From: Bacillus cereus
GTDB taxonomy: Bacteria; Bacillota; Bacilli; Bacillales; Bacillaceae_G
Direction of reading: 5' to 3'
Assembly (NCBI RefSeq): GCF_025917685.1
Contig: NZ_CP089518.1
Location: forward strand, 5,101,501 to 5,165,500
DNA length: 64,000 nt
The notes below the pieces were generated by a model, which worked only from the letters and a program-made list of their open reading frames with translations, searched no databases and had not been told where the DNA came from. The translations under genes were made by a program, and so were the position numbers. Positions 8,968-17,835 of the stretch are shown one piece after another; position 1 is the first letter of the stretch; the number at the start of each line of letters is the position of its first letter.

Positions 8968-10239
8968 ATGAAGAAAATCTTGTCTATTTTACTAGCGTTT
9001 CTATTGTCAATTTCTTCCTTAGGAGTAACAACATCCCATGCAGAAGAAAAAATACATATAGAGGCAGCTGCTGCACTTCTATTTGATGCAGATACAGGAA
9101 AAATACTGCATGAACAAAATCCAGATGAATTACTAGCTATCGCTAGTATGTCAAAATTAATTGTTGTTTATGCCGTATTAGAAGCAATTAAAGAAGGAAA
9201 AATCACTTGGGATACGAAAGTAAACATTTCTGATTACGCTTATGAAGTTTCACGTAATAATGAATTCTCTAACGTACCGTTCGAAAAGGGACGCCAATAT
9301 ACTGTAAGAGAATTATATCATTCTATCGTTATCTTCTCTGCGAATGGATCTAGTATTGCTTTAGCAGAATTACTTGCAGGCAGTGAGAAAAACTTCTTAA
9401 ATCTTGCAAATGAACATGCAGAAAAACTAGGGTTAAAGAAATATAAATTTGTAAACGCTACTGGGTTGAATAACGCTGATTTAAAAGGGAAACATCCTGA
9501 AGGAACTGATCCGAATGGAGAAAACTCTATGTCAGCTCGCGATATGGGTATTCTTTCAAAAACAATTATTACAAAGTATCCAGAAATGCTAGAGGATACA
9601 AAACAAAGATTTAGAAACTTCCCAGATAATCATCCGAAACCAATTCGTATGGAAAACTGGAACTGGATGTTACCAGGTGCTGCTTTCGCTTATGAAGGAG
9701 CAGATGGTTTAAAAACAGGAAGTTCTGATACTGCTGGATATGGATTCACTATTACAGCAAAACGTGGTGATTTACGCCTTATTTCAGTTATTATTAAAAC
9801 AAAATCAATGGATGAGCGTTTCACAGAATCTCGTGCATTAATTGAATATGGGTTTAATAACTTCGAAAAACAGAAATTAAAAATAGATAAAAACAACAAA
9901 ATTTCTGTAGTAAAAGGGAAAGAAGACTACGTAACAGTTACACCAGAAAAAGAAGTGACAGTAGTTACTGCAAAAGGTAGCAAAGCACCTTACAAAATTT
10001 CTACTGAAGCGGATAAGTCACTCGCTGAAGATGGACATTTAGTTGCTCCTATTAAGAAAGATGCAAAGGTTGGTTCCATCGTTTTAGAGCCAACTGATAA
10101 ATACGGATTTTTAGATGGAACTAAAAGTATGAAAGTTGCTGCAAAAACGACAGAAGAAGTAGCAAAAGCAAATTGGTTCGTATTAACAATGCGTTCCGTT
10201 GGTGATTTCTTCTCAAACTTATGGTCCAAAATATTTTAA
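8968..10239 (+). CDS. D-alanyl-D-alanine carboxypeptidase (class C PBP5-type, DacA family)
   Basis: 423 residues from ATG 8968, whose AAGGTGA site lies 8 nt upstream; an ATG at 8962 is too close to it and an upstream frame to 8914 lacks a ribosome site. A signal peptide (MKKILSILLAFLLSISS...SHA) is followed by the penicillin-binding peptidase S11 domain: Ser60-x-x-Lys63 in ASMSK, SAN in FSANGSS, KTG in GLKTGSS. A C-terminal PBP5 domain and amphipathic helix (ANWFVLTMRSVGDFFSNLW) anchor it on the outer membrane face. It trims pentapeptide side chains of peptidoglycan. Own terminator. Confidence 0.92.
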   Translation: MKKILSILLAFLLSISSLGVTTSHAEEKIHIEAAAALLFDADTGKILHEQNPDELLAIASMSKLIVVYAVLEAIKEGKITWDTKVNISDYAYEVSRNNEFSNVPFEKGRQYTVRELYHSIVIFSANGSSIALAELLAGSEKNFLNLANEHAEKLGLKKYKFVNATGLNNADLKGKHPEGTDPNGENSMSARDMGILSKTIITKYPEMLEDTKQRFRNFPDNHPKPIRMENWNWMLPGAAFAYEGADGLKTGSSDTAGYGFTITAKRGDLRLISVIIKTKSMDERFTESRALIEYGFNNFEKQKLKIDKNNKISVVKGKEDYVTVTPEKEVTVVTAKGSKAPYKISTEADKSLAEDGHLVAPIKKDAKVGSIVLEPTDKYGFLDGTKSMKVAAKTTEEVAKANWFVLTMRSVGDFFSNLWSKIF

Positions 10240-10243
10240 TGAT

Positions 10244-10270
10244 AAAAAGCTAGCACACGCTAGCTTTTTT
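10244..10270 (+). terminator. Carboxypeptidase gene terminator
   Basis: 11-bp arms AAAAAGCTAGC / GCTAGCTTTTT with 4-nt loop and T run, 4 nt after the stop. Confidence 0.9.
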
Positions 10271-10304
10271 ATTTTCCTCTCTCAATGTAAAACTTCGTTT
10301 GGTT

Positions 10305-10334
10305 GTCATATCCGAGTCCTTTTTCTCATACGTA
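10305..10334 (+). promoter_or_regulatory. Sigma-E-like mother-cell promoter of cwlJ-gerQ
   Basis: GTCATATC (10305-10312) and CATACGTA (10327-10334), with exactly 16 nt between ATA and CATA, resemble the sigma-E pattern ATA-N16-CATACANT. cwlJ and gerQ are mother-cell-expressed coat genes, which agrees. A CCTCTTT...AAAGAGAGG repeat just before cwlJ could partly cover its ribosome site. Confidence 0.65.
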
Positions 10335-10412
10335 TGAACTAGTAATTGTTCCACACTTCATCTAGAAAAAACCTCTTTCCAAAGGGTATTCCAAAAAGAG
10401 AGGTGACACATA

Positions 10413-10835
10413 ATGGGTGTTATTGCTTATAACGAAGAAGATGTAAAGTTATTAGCTAGACTGATGCGTGCTGAAGCCGAAGGAGAAGGGCAACAAGGAA
10501 TGTTAATGGTCGGAAACGTTGGGGTAAATCGTGTCCGCGGAAATTGTTTAGATTTTAAAAAAATACGTAATTTACGTCAAATGGTTTATCAAAATCCTGG
10601 TGGTTTTGAGGCAACTCAAAAAGGGTATTTTTATCAGCGAGCGAGAGAGCAAGATATCGCATTAGCAAGACGGACCATTCAAGGACAACGTTTTTGGCCC
10701 GCCAATTTTGCCTTATGGTTCTTTAGACCTGAAGGTCCTTGCCCGCCAACTTGGTATGACCAACAAAATTCTGGACGTTTTAAAAAGCATTGCTTCTTTC
10801 AACCATCTGGTGAAGATTGTCCTGGCGTATATTAA
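10413..10835 (+). CDS. cwlJ: Spore cortex-lytic hydrolase CwlJ
   Basis: 140 residues, usual length for CwlJ. It is a SleB/CwlJ-family hydrolase that sits in the spore coat and degrades cortex peptidoglycan during germination, notably in response to Ca-dipicolinate. Domain evidence: LLARLMRAEAEGEGQQG with the catalytic glutamate context near residue 20, and the C-terminal FWPANFALWFFRP segment. No signal peptide, as expected for a mother-cell-made coat protein. ATG start with AGAGAGGTGA. gerQ follows 27 nt downstream, forming the operon typical of the B. cereus group. Confidence 0.95.
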   Translation: MGVIAYNEEDVKLLARLMRAEAEGEGQQGMLMVGNVGVNRVRGNCLDFKKIRNLRQMVYQNPGGFEATQKGYFYQRAREQDIALARRTIQGQRFWPANFALWFFRPEGPCPPTWYDQQNSGRFKKHCFFQPSGEDCPGVY

Positions 10836-10862
10836 GGAATGAAAATGAGGAGGGATTTTTGA

Positions 10863-11291
10863 ATGGCACAGCAACAAAACCCATACTACGGAACAGGTTT
10901 TTATCAACCATCTGGAACTTATGTACAACCGCAACAAATGACTCCTGGGCAACAGCAACAGCAGCAAGCGATGCAACAACAAGCTGCTCAGGCTCAACTT
11001 GCAGTTTCTCAAGGTATGTTACCACTAGAGCAATCGTATATTGAAAACATCCTTCGTTTAAACAAAGGCAAGCCGGCTACAGTTGTAATGACTTATGAAC
11101 GTGGTAGTTCGCTTGGTACACAATCTTATACAGGGATCATCGAGGCAGCTGGCCGTGATCATATTGTAATTAGTGAACCGAAATCTGGAAAGCGCTATTT
11201 GCTACTAATGATTTACTTAGATTATGTAGAATTCCCAGGAGAAATTGCGTATTTACCTGCCCAACAAGCAACTTATGCTCCAAGACCATAA
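10863..11291 (+). CDS. gerQ: Spore coat protein GerQ
   Basis: 142 residues. An N-terminal low-complexity part (about residues 1-60) is rich in Gln, Tyr and Pro; a conserved C-terminal domain contains RLNKGKPATVVMTYERGSS and KRYLLLMIYLDYVEF. GerQ is needed for CwlJ localisation in the coat and is cross-linked by transglutaminase through Lys/Gln in B. subtilis. AGGAGGG ribosome site. Last gene of the operon, followed by a shared terminator. Confidence 0.95.
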   Translation: MAQQQNPYYGTGFYQPSGTYVQPQQMTPGQQQQQQAMQQQAAQAQLAVSQGMLPLEQSYIENILRLNKGKPATVVMTYERGSSLGTQSYTGIIEAAGRDHIVISEPKSGKRYLLLMIYLDYVEFPGEIAYLPAQQATYAPRP

Positions 11292-11325
11292 AAAAAAGCT
11301 GGCAAATGCCAGCTTTTGTTTTTTT
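11291..11325. terminator. Bidirectional terminator between gerQ and the DUF423 gene
   Basis: 10-bp arms AAAAGCTGGC / GCCAGCTTTT (11294-11303, 11308-11317) flanked by A and T runs, serving convergent genes. Confidence 0.9.
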
Positions 11326-11692
11326 ATAACCCTTTTACAACTGCAGTTCCGACTAAAATCCACGCCACAATAAACGCTACACCACCGAGAGGTGTAATTG
11401 GGCCAAAGAATTTAATACCTGTTGTACTTAATGCATAAAGACTGCCTGAGAACATAATAATCCCAGCTACCATAAACCAACCCGCAGCGCTTAAAAGTGA
11501 TGATTGCATTTTGTCCATTAATAAAGCAACTACAAATAAGCCCCCTGCATGAAACATTTGATATGTAACGCCCGTCTTCCACACTTCTAACATTTTTGCA
11601 GAAATTTTATTTTCTAAACCATGTGCTCCAAAAGCCCCTAATGCAACGGATAATCCCGCTGCAATGCAACCTAGTAAAAAGAAAATTTTCAT
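11324..11692 (-). CDS. DUF423 membrane protein (YwdK-like)
   Basis: 122 residues and four predicted membrane helices. The start KIFFLLGCIAAGLSVALGAFGAHGLE is the DUF423 signature (GAFGAHGL). Function unknown. ATG start with AAGGGG. It belongs to the ywdI-ywdK block of Bacillus together with the next two entries, though a 64-nt gap separates it from the YwdI-like gene. Confidence 0.88.
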   Translation of the reverse strand: MKIFFLLGCIAAGLSVALGAFGAHGLENKISAKMLEVWKTGVTYQMFHAGGLFVVALLMDKMQSSLLSAAGWFMVAGIIMFSGSLYALSTTGIKFFGPITPLGGVAFIVAWILVGTAVVKGL

Positions 11693-11756
11693 CTTAATTC
11701 CCCTTTTTTACTTTTATCATAAGCAATTTTTTCATATAAGCCAAACGATTGTGCTT

Positions 11757-12044
11757 TTAAAAGTCCAATAAAGAGTTACCGTTTGCATCATCTTCTTTTA
11801 TATATACTGGCTCTCCAGAAATCGGCATCACCGGCTGAACTGTTGTCATAGGCTGAGATCCGATTATTTGTGATTGAACTTGTGGTTCTCTATAAGTATG
11901 GGATTCAACTTGTTCATCTAATAATAAATCACATAATGCTCGCACAACTAATAAATGTTCTTTAGACTTTTGCCCTTCACTACTTTTTGCCTTTGCAATT
12001 TCATTCGCCATTTTATTTAAAATCTTGTCGCTAGATATTTGCAT
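11757..12044 (-). CDS. YwdI family protein (DUF5327)
   Basis: 95 residues, soluble. The N-terminal half is a helix (ISSDKILNKMANEIAKAKS) with a second helix HLLVVRALCDLLLDEQ; the C-terminal half is Gln/Pro/Val-rich and probably disordered, ending NGNSLLDF. The family is small, Bacillus-specific and uncharacterised. Its ribosome site GAGGTGA is formed by the last codons and TGA stop of the upstream potassium channel gene (7 nt apart), so the two are translationally coupled. Confidence 0.82.
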   Translation of the reverse strand: MQISSDKILNKMANEIAKAKSSEGQKSKEHLLVVRALCDLLLDEQVESHTYREPQVQSQIIGSQPMTTVQPVMPISGEPVYIKEDDANGNSLLDF

Positions 12045-12050
12045 TCCTTA

Positions 12051-13043
12051 TCACCTCGTACTTTGTAATTCTTTCTCAAATTGTCCCAGTTTCTCTACTG
12101 AACCAAATACTATTATCATATCACGTTCTTGCAGTTTTTCCTGCCCCGTTGGATTATGAATAATATTTCCATCCCTTAAAATAGCCAAAATTGTTACATC
12201 AAATTGATTTCTCACATCACTTTCTAGTAACGATTTATTGACTAAGATAGAATCGTTTCCGACTGAAATTTCTTCAATTACAAATGATTGTTCTATTCCA
12301 TACAGTACTGTATCAATATAATGAACTGTTAGCGGATTCGCAATACCTTTTGCAATATGAATTCCTGCCATACTAGATGGATTAATGACCTTATTTGCAC
12401 CAGCGCGTCGTAATTTCTCTTCTGTTTCTGGCTTTTCAGCTCTTGCTACAATTTTAATTGCATCGTTCAATCCCCTTGCTGTTAATGTAATAAATACATT
12501 TTCAGCATCGTTTGCTACGATAGCAACTAGACCCGCTGCCTTCGAAATTCCAGCGTTATGTAATACTTGATCTTCCGTTGCATCCCCGTGTACATATAAA
12601 AGTTTTTCCTGCTCCAATATACTTTCATCTTTATCCACAACTACAAATGGCATTTTCTTTTCCTGCAATTCATGTACAACTTGAAGCCCTACTCTACCGC
12701 ATCCACACACTATAATATGATTTTCTAACTGTGCTATTTGTTTATCCATCTTCTTCCTCCGCACTGCATGAAATAAATTCCCTTCAATAAGCATAGCTGC
12801 TACTACCCCAATTGCATACGTAACGATACCGACGCCAATAGGTATAATAAGAAGAGCAAAAACTTTTCCCGCCTGCGTTACAGGAACCGCATCTCCATAT
12901 CCAACAGTTAATACAGTAATCATCGTCATCCAAAATGCTTGAAATAAACTAATCTCTTCAATTATCATAAATCCTAGCGTTCCTAGAATTACAACAAAGG
13001 TCATACATACAACTGCTATCCATAATTGCTTACGTGCATTCAT
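12051..13043 (-). CDS. Two-TM potassium channel with RCK/TrkA domain
   Basis: About 330 residues. Two membrane helices flank a pore loop with the K+ selectivity filter TVGYGD; then an RCK N-terminal Rossmann domain (IIVCGCGRVG, GDATED), and a TrkA-C domain. This is the MthK/YugO-type architecture: gated by ligand (Ca2+ or nucleotide) bound to the cytoplasmic ring. ATG 13043 is chosen; a TTG at 13055 in frame is possible and neither has a strong ribosome site. Divergent from the YwdJ-like permease gene, cotranscribed with the YwdI-like gene. Confidence 0.9.
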   Translation of the reverse strand: MNARKQLWIAVVCMTFVVILGTLGFMIIEEISLFQAFWMTMITVLTVGYGDAVPVTQAGKVFALLIIPIGVGIVTYAIGVVAAMLIEGNLFHAVRRKKMDKQIAQLENHIIVCGCGRVGLQVVHELQEKKMPFVVVDKDESILEQEKLLYVHGDATEDQVLHNAGISKAAGLVAIVANDAENVFITLTARGLNDAIKIVARAEKPETEEKLRRAGANKVINPSSMAGIHIAKGIANPLTVHYIDTVLYGIEQSFVIEEISVGNDSILVNKSLLESDVRNQFDVTILAILRDGNIIHNPTGQEKLQERDMIIVFGSVEKLGQFEKELQSTR

Positions 13044-13138
13044 ATTATGTTTCAACTCTTTTCTCTATCTACAATCTTTGCCAGAGGAAATGAAATACGT
13101 ATATACTAGAAACGGAATCTATGAAAGAGGTCGATATA

Positions 13139-14422
13139 ATGAAGATATTTCTTTCTGCCTTGCAATGGGCACTATTTATTTTAGCTGGAAGTCTTATTGT
13201 ACCAATTAGTGTCGCAACTAGTTACGGTCTTGATGGCGCTGAAGCCATCGCGTTTGTACAAAGAACATTATTTGTTCTCGGATTTGCTGGTCTCTTGCAA
13301 GCTATATTTGGGCATAAACTTCCTATTCAAGAAGGTCCTGCAGGCCTTTGGTGGGGAATCTTCTCCCTTTATGCAAGTTTAGGCGTCGTATTATTTGGAT
13401 CAAGCAATGAAACGCTTAAGGTCCTCCAGTACGCTTTCCTATTAAGCGGAATCATTTGTATTATTCTTAGTGTTTTTGGACTTATCGATAAACTAGTTCG
13501 TTACTTTACACCGACAGTAATTGGAACATATTTATTCCTTCTCGTCGCACAACTTAGTGGCTCCTTCTTAAAAGGCATGTTTGGTCTTGATGGACAACAC
13601 ACAGAAGTACAGGCTAACGTATTTATTCTTTCACTCATTGTTATTTTACTATCTTTTTTCATTATGAAGCTACCTATTATTGGACAATATTCCGTTCTTT
13701 TCAGTATCGTCTTCGGCTGGATATTATTCGCATGCTTCGGATTATCTAATCCAGTAACACCTGTGACAGATATAATTCGTCTTCCATCTCTATTTGTTTT
13801 CGGAATGCCTCGCATTGAATGGAACATGGCAATTACAGTAGTTTTCGTCACACTACTACTTCTAACAAATATGTTAGCAAGCATTCGCGTTGTACAAAAG
13901 GTTGTTTCTAAATATGAAAAAGATCCCGCTCCAAATCGCTTCAAACAAGCTGGCATTATAACAGGAATAAATCAATTACTAGGTGGTCTATTTTCAGCCA
14001 TTGGTCCTGTTGCCATTTCTGGATCAGCAGGATTTATCGCAACGACAAATATTTATAAACGCCTTCCATTTATGTTAGGATCAAGTTTTATCATTCTTGT
14101 TAGTATATTCCCAAAGATTACTTCATTCTTTGCAGCAATCCCCGTTGCAGTTGGGTATGCTGCGATTTACCCTGTATTTGCAAGCATGATTGGTCTCGCT
14201 TTTCGCGAATATAACACTGTACAAAATAAAGAACAATTATTTAAAGTAGCAGGTCTTTCAATATTTACAGGAGTGGGAGTTATGTTCATTCCGGCAGGAG
14301 CATTTTCTACGCTACCACCATTTTTAGCATCGTTTTTAAGTAACGGTCTCGTTCTTGGGTCTGTTATGGCTATTTTGCTGGAAATACTATTTTCTCGTTC
14401 GAACGAAAAGCAACTATCGTAA
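13139..14422 (+). CDS. Purine/pyrimidine permease, YwdJ-like
   Basis: 427 residues from ATG 13139 (GAAAGAGG 8 nt upstream; an in-frame ATG at 13121 overlaps that site). About 12-14 membrane helices with nucleobase:cation symporter-2 (NCS2/xanthine-uracil) features: QEGPAGLWWG near residue 65 and GPVAISGSAGFIATTNIYKRLPF near residue 290. Transport of a nucleobase is expected, specificity unknown. YwdJ lies in the same gene neighbourhood in B. subtilis. A bcr1 copy and a hairpin follow. Confidence 0.82.
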   Translation: MKIFLSALQWALFILAGSLIVPISVATSYGLDGAEAIAFVQRTLFVLGFAGLLQAIFGHKLPIQEGPAGLWWGIFSLYASLGVVLFGSSNETLKVLQYAFLLSGIICIILSVFGLIDKLVRYFTPTVIGTYLFLLVAQLSGSFLKGMFGLDGQHTEVQANVFILSLIVILLSFFIMKLPIIGQYSVLFSIVFGWILFACFGLSNPVTPVTDIIRLPSLFVFGMPRIEWNMAITVVFVTLLLLTNMLASIRVVQKVVSKYEKDPAPNRFKQAGIITGINQLLGGLFSAIGPVAISGSAGFIATTNIYKRLPFMLGSSFIILVSIFPKITSFFAAIPVAVGYAAIYPVFASMIGLAFREYNTVQNKEQLFKVAGLSIFTGVGVMFIPAGAFSTLPPFLASFLSNGLVLGSVMAILLEILFSRSNEKQLS

Positions 14423-14473
14423 ATTGGAAAACTTCCATTATTGCACTCTACCTTTAGAGTTGTTACGATAATG

Positions 14474-14631
14474 ATAAAGTGAAACTTTAATCAGTGGGGT
14501 TTTTGTTCATCCCCACTGATTATTAGCCCACACCAATCGGGCGTTTACGGGCAGTTAATCTCCCACCTAACTTCTTTGCTCCAGCCAAATTTTGAGGTGG
14601 GAGTCTTACTGCCCACAAATAGCGGTATAAA
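14474..14631 (-). repeat. bcr1 repeat, copy 1
   Basis: About 158 bp, reverse orientation: starts ATAAAGTG, contains the CAGTGGGG...CCCCACTG hairpin and the CTCCCACC...GGTGGGAG stem, ends AGCGGTATAAA. It lies 52 nt after the YwdJ-like permease. The 358-nt gap 14423-14780 otherwise holds the next hairpin and the promoter region of the HAD gene. Confidence 0.93.
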
Positions 14632-14664
14632 ATATCATGGGCAACACGCTCATGATATTTTATA
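14626..14664 (+). terminator. Hairpin abutting bcr1 copy 1
   Basis: Perfect 14-bp arms TATAAAATATCATG / CATGATATTTTATA with an 11-nt loop. The left arm contains the bcr1 end (ATAAA). It may have been the original terminator of the permease gene before bcr1 inserted; no long U-run follows. Confidence 0.5.
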
Positions 14665-14780
14665 CTAACAATGCAGAACCTTTCTTATCTTCATGCAAAG
14701 AGGTTCGATGTCTTACTATATATTCTCCAATATCTTCATAAAAATTTATTTCTATTCCAACAAAGAAAGGAATTTTCTAT

Positions 14781-15602
14781 ATGACTTATAAAATGATTGT
14801 TTTAGATTTAGATGATACTTTATTACGCGATGACCATACCATTTCACCTCGTACGAAAGAGGCTTTAATGACAGCACAAGAGCAAGGAGTTAAAGTTGTA
14901 CTGGCTTCTGGGCGTCCAACGTTTGGTATGCGCAATGTTGCAAAAGAACTTCGTTTAGAAGAATACGGTAGCTTCATTCTATCCTTTAACGGTGCAAAAA
15001 TTATTAACTGTAAAACAAATGAAGAAATCTTTAGTAGTACGCTATCTCCTGAGATCGTTCACAACCTATTTGAAATTAGTAAAACTGAAGACGTTTGGAT
15101 TCATACTTATATTGGCGATGATATCGTGACAGAAGAAAATAACCCGTATACCGAAATTGAGGGTGACATTACTGGTATGCCAATTGTTGTAGTAGATGAT
15201 TTTAAAGCCGCTGTAACAGATCCTGTAGTAAAAGTATTAATGAACAAAGAAGCTGAACGCCTTGTTGAAGTAGAAAAGAAACTACAAAAACAACTAGAAG
15301 GCCAATTAAGCGTAATGCGTTCAAAACCATTCTTCTTAGAATTTACTGAATATGGTGTTACAAAAGGAACAAGCCTAAACCAACTAATCCAAAAACTTGG
15401 TATTAAGCGTGAAGAGGTTATCGCAATGGGTGATAGCTATAACGACCAAGCTATGATTGAATTTGCTGGTCTTGGCGTTGCAATGGGCAATGCACCAGAT
15501 GATATTAAAGAAATTGCGAACTACGTGACAGATACAAATATGAACGATGGTGTTGCAAAAGTTGTAGAGAAATTCGTTTTAAAAACGGAAGTACTTGTTT
15601 AA
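14781..15602 (+). CDS. Cof-type HAD-superfamily phosphatase
   Basis: 273 residues. Motif I DLDDTLLRDD (nucleophile Asp9), motif II SGR, motif III Lys near residue 199, motif IV GDSYNDQAM: a complete type-IIB (Cof/YidA-like) HAD hydrolase with a C2 cap in the middle. These enzymes dephosphorylate sugar phosphates and flavin or PLP-type metabolites; the substrate cannot be told. AAAGGA ribosome site. Single gene with a strong terminator. Confidence 0.9.
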   Translation: MTYKMIVLDLDDTLLRDDHTISPRTKEALMTAQEQGVKVVLASGRPTFGMRNVAKELRLEEYGSFILSFNGAKIINCKTNEEIFSSTLSPEIVHNLFEISKTEDVWIHTYIGDDIVTEENNPYTEIEGDITGMPIVVVDDFKAAVTDPVVKVLMNKEAERLVEVEKKLQKQLEGQLSVMRSKPFFLEFTEYGVTKGTSLNQLIQKLGIKREEVIAMGDSYNDQAMIEFAGLGVAMGNAPDDIKEIANYVTDTNMNDGVAKVVEKFVLKTEVLV

Positions 15603-15615
15603 TATTTTCATTCAT

Positions 15616-15655
15616 AAAACCTATTTGAAGTCAAATACTTCAAATAGGTTTTTAT
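15616..15655 (+). terminator. HAD phosphatase gene terminator
   Basis: 15-bp arms AAAACCTATTTGAAG / CTTCAAATAGGTTTT followed by T-rich sequence. Confidence 0.9.
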
Positions 15656-15811
15656 TTAAATTACAATGCTTTTGTGACTATATTTTGAACTTTGCACTAT
15701 TCTCGTAGTGTAAACTTTCTTTTTGTATATAATGGAACAAAATAGACTATTTTATTTTGAAAAAGAATACAAATTTACTATATACAAGCATACGTTAAAG
15801 GAGGATACTTC

Positions 15812-16102
15812 ATGTTATCTACACCAATCGGACGATTAAGAGCAATCGGCTTAGTTGAGGGGATTTCTTTCCTATTACTATTATTTGTAGCAATGCCATT
15901 AAAATATTTCGCGGGGTTTGCAACAGCCGTTAAAATTACAGGTATGGCTCACGGAGTTCTATTTATACTATTTATCTTTGCGGTAATTCAAGTAACAATC
16001 GTACACCGTAAATCAATTTTATGGGCACTTGGCGCACTTGCTGCATCAGTTATCCCATTTGGTACTTTTGTACTAGATGCAAAACTAAAAAATGAACAGT
16101 AA
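15812..16102 (+). CDS. DUF3817 membrane protein
   Basis: 96 residues with three to four membrane helices. GRLRAIGLVEGISFLLLLFVAMPLKY at the N-terminus and TGMAHGVLFILFI in the middle are the DUF3817 family segments. Function unknown; the family is widespread and sometimes found with transport genes. AAAGGAGG ribosome site. Convergent with ung, sharing a terminator. Confidence 0.85.
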   Translation: MLSTPIGRLRAIGLVEGISFLLLLFVAMPLKYFAGFATAVKITGMAHGVLFILFIFAVIQVTIVHRKSILWALGALAASVIPFGTFVLDAKLKNEQ

Positions 16103-16106
16103 TAGT

Positions 16107-16141
16107 AAAAAGGTAGTTAACAATTGTTAACTACCTTTTTT
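16107..16141. terminator. Bidirectional terminator between the DUF3817 gene and ung
   Basis: Perfect 34-bp palindrome, 17 bp each side centred at 16123/16124, with an A run on the left and T run on the right. Confidence 0.9.
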
Positions 16142-16145
16142 ACGT

Positions 16146-16823
16146 TTATATATTTAGAATTTCCCAATCAATTTCTCTTTCACCCATATTATCTAAAATC
16201 GTATTTACTTTAGAATACGGTTTACTGCCAAAGAAACCACGTCTTGCTGATAATGGACTTGGATGCACGGATTCAATAATATGATGATTCGTATTCGTAA
16301 TTAACTTTTTCTTCGCCTGAGCATGGCGGCCCCACAATATGAAAATAACTGGCTTTTCACGTTCATTTAATAGCTCAATTACGCGATCTGTGAAATGCTC
16401 CCATCCTTTTCCTTTATGAGAGTTTGCTTCACCTTGTCGAACTGTTAATACAGTATTTAATAATAAAACTCCTTGCTCCGCCCACTTTACTAAATAACCG
16501 TTATTCGGAATTTCATAACCATATTCCTCTCGAAGTTCTTTATACATATTTAACAATGACGGTGGTGTTTTAATACCAGGTTGTACAGAAAAGCTTAAAC
16601 CATGCGCTTGATTCGGTCCATGATATGGATCCTGTCCTAAAATGACAACCTTTGTATTTTCATAACTTGTATACTGAAGAGCGTTAAAAATATCTTCTAC
16701 CTTTGGATAAACAACATGTGTACTGTACTCTTCTTTCAAAAAATTAGCTAGCGTATAATAATATTCTTTCTCAAATTCGGGTGCCACTAATGGCCCCCAA
16801 TCATTATTTAAAACTGTTTCCAT
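16146..16823 (-). CDS. ung: Uracil-DNA glycosylase
   Basis: 225 residues, family length. Excises uracil from DNA to start base-excision repair. The water-activating loop GQDPYHG (Asp65), the uracil-binding LLLNTVLTV (Asn about 124), and the DNA-intercalation loop [11 protein letters not shown] with His about 188 are all intact. ATG start with AGGAAGTG. It lies 20 nt after the ABC-2 permease and may be read through from that operon. Confidence 0.96.
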   Translation of the reverse strand: METVLNNDWGPLVAPEFEKEYYYTLANFLKEEYSTHVVYPKVEDIFNALQYTSYENTKVVILGQDPYHGPNQAHGLSFSVQPGIKTPPSLLNMYKELREEYGYEIPNNGYLVKWAEQGVLLLNTVLTVRQGEANSHKGKGWEHFTDRVIELLNEREKPVIFILWGRHAQAKKKLITNTNHHIIESVHPSPLSARRGFFGSKPYSKVNTILDNMGEREIDWEILNI

Positions 16824-16842
16824 GCTTTCACTTCCTGTCCAA

Positions 16843-17835
16843 TTAATTCACCATATCCTGCTTTGTAAATACTACAAACGAAATAATAAGGGAAACAACT
16901 GCCCAAATCGTTAAATTCATTAAAGAAAATCCCATCGATAGCCCTTGTAATGCAGGTAATTTTCCTGATAAATAATCCGTTAACGTTAAGTTCACACTAA
17001 AAATATATTTCGCACCTTCCCAAGATGTTGCGAATGAGCTTAAAATGCCTCCTGCAATTAATGCGGCTAGCATAACGCCCATACCAGCTGGTGTATTACG
17101 AATTAAAACAGAGACCATAAATGATATAGTTCCGACAACGATAGCAACAAACCAAGCTAATCCATACGCCATTAAGATGTATTGCCACTGCGGAATAAGA
17201 TGTACAAAATTCGTATTTAATGTCTCCTTATCAATGACGAACCCTGTTAAAACAGGTAAGTTCCATCCAGAGTATCCAAATACAAGCCCGGATAATACAT
17301 AAGCAAACAAACCTACAAGAAGCAGTATGAGTGAAATGAAAAATAACATCGTCACGTACTTACTAAGAAGTATTTTCCAGCGCCGGATCGGCCGCGTAAG
17401 TAACATCTTCATCGTCCCATCACTTCGTTCTCCTGAAACAATATCAATAGCAACAATCATTACAAGAAGCGGAATAAACAATGTAATTCCTTGCTCAATA
17501 AATGCTCTTACAAAAGTCGGTGCGCCCGGTGCCATCGGGTTAATATCATGATCTAAATAATATTGTTGTTGCTCCACTCTTACCTTTAACCAATCACGCC
17601 ATTCGTCTGGCAACCTAGAGTTATTCAAACGGTTCTGTGAATCAACAATTTGTTGTTGTAATGAAACTTTCCAATCCGTTGTACCGAGTCTTTTTTGCGT
17701 CGTTTCTATTTCACGATACTGAGCATACACAAAAAGTGGGATCAAGATTGCTAAAATAAGCATGACAACAAAAATACGTTTCTTACGATAAATTTTCTCC
17801 GATTCATTTAAAACTAGATTCGCAAATTCACGCAT
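16843..17835 (-). CDS. ABC-2 type transporter permease
   Basis: 330 residues from ATG 17835, which has GGGGTGA a few nt upstream and overlaps the ATPase gene by 8 nt; a longer frame to 17859 lies within that gene. One N-terminal helix, a large external loop of about 80 residues, then five more helices: ABC-2 exporter permease layout, with the [27 protein letters not shown] segment typical of the family. It works with the ATPase encoded just upstream. Substrate unknown. Confidence 0.88.
   Translation of the reverse strand: MREFANLVLNESEKIYRKKRIFVVMLILAILIPLFVYAQYREIETTQKRLGTTDWKVSLQQQIVDSQNRLNNSRLPDEWRDWLKVRVEQQQYYLDHDINPMAPGAPTFVRAFIEQGITLFIPLLVMIVAIDIVSGERSDGTMKMLLTRPIRRWKILLSKYVTMLFFISLILLLVGLFAYVLSGLVFGYSGWNLPVLTGFVIDKETLNTNFVHLIPQWQYILMAYGLAWFVAIVVGTISFMVSVLIRNTPAGMGVMLAALIAGGILSSFATSWEGAKYIFSVNLTLTDYLSGKLPALQGLSMGFSLMNLTIWAVVSLIISFVVFTKQDMVN

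Noticed and set aside
10713..11044. Overlapping frames across cwlJ-gerQ (both strands)
   Set aside because: They come from the Gln/CAA/CAG-rich part of gerQ, which leaves other frames open; no ribosome sites.
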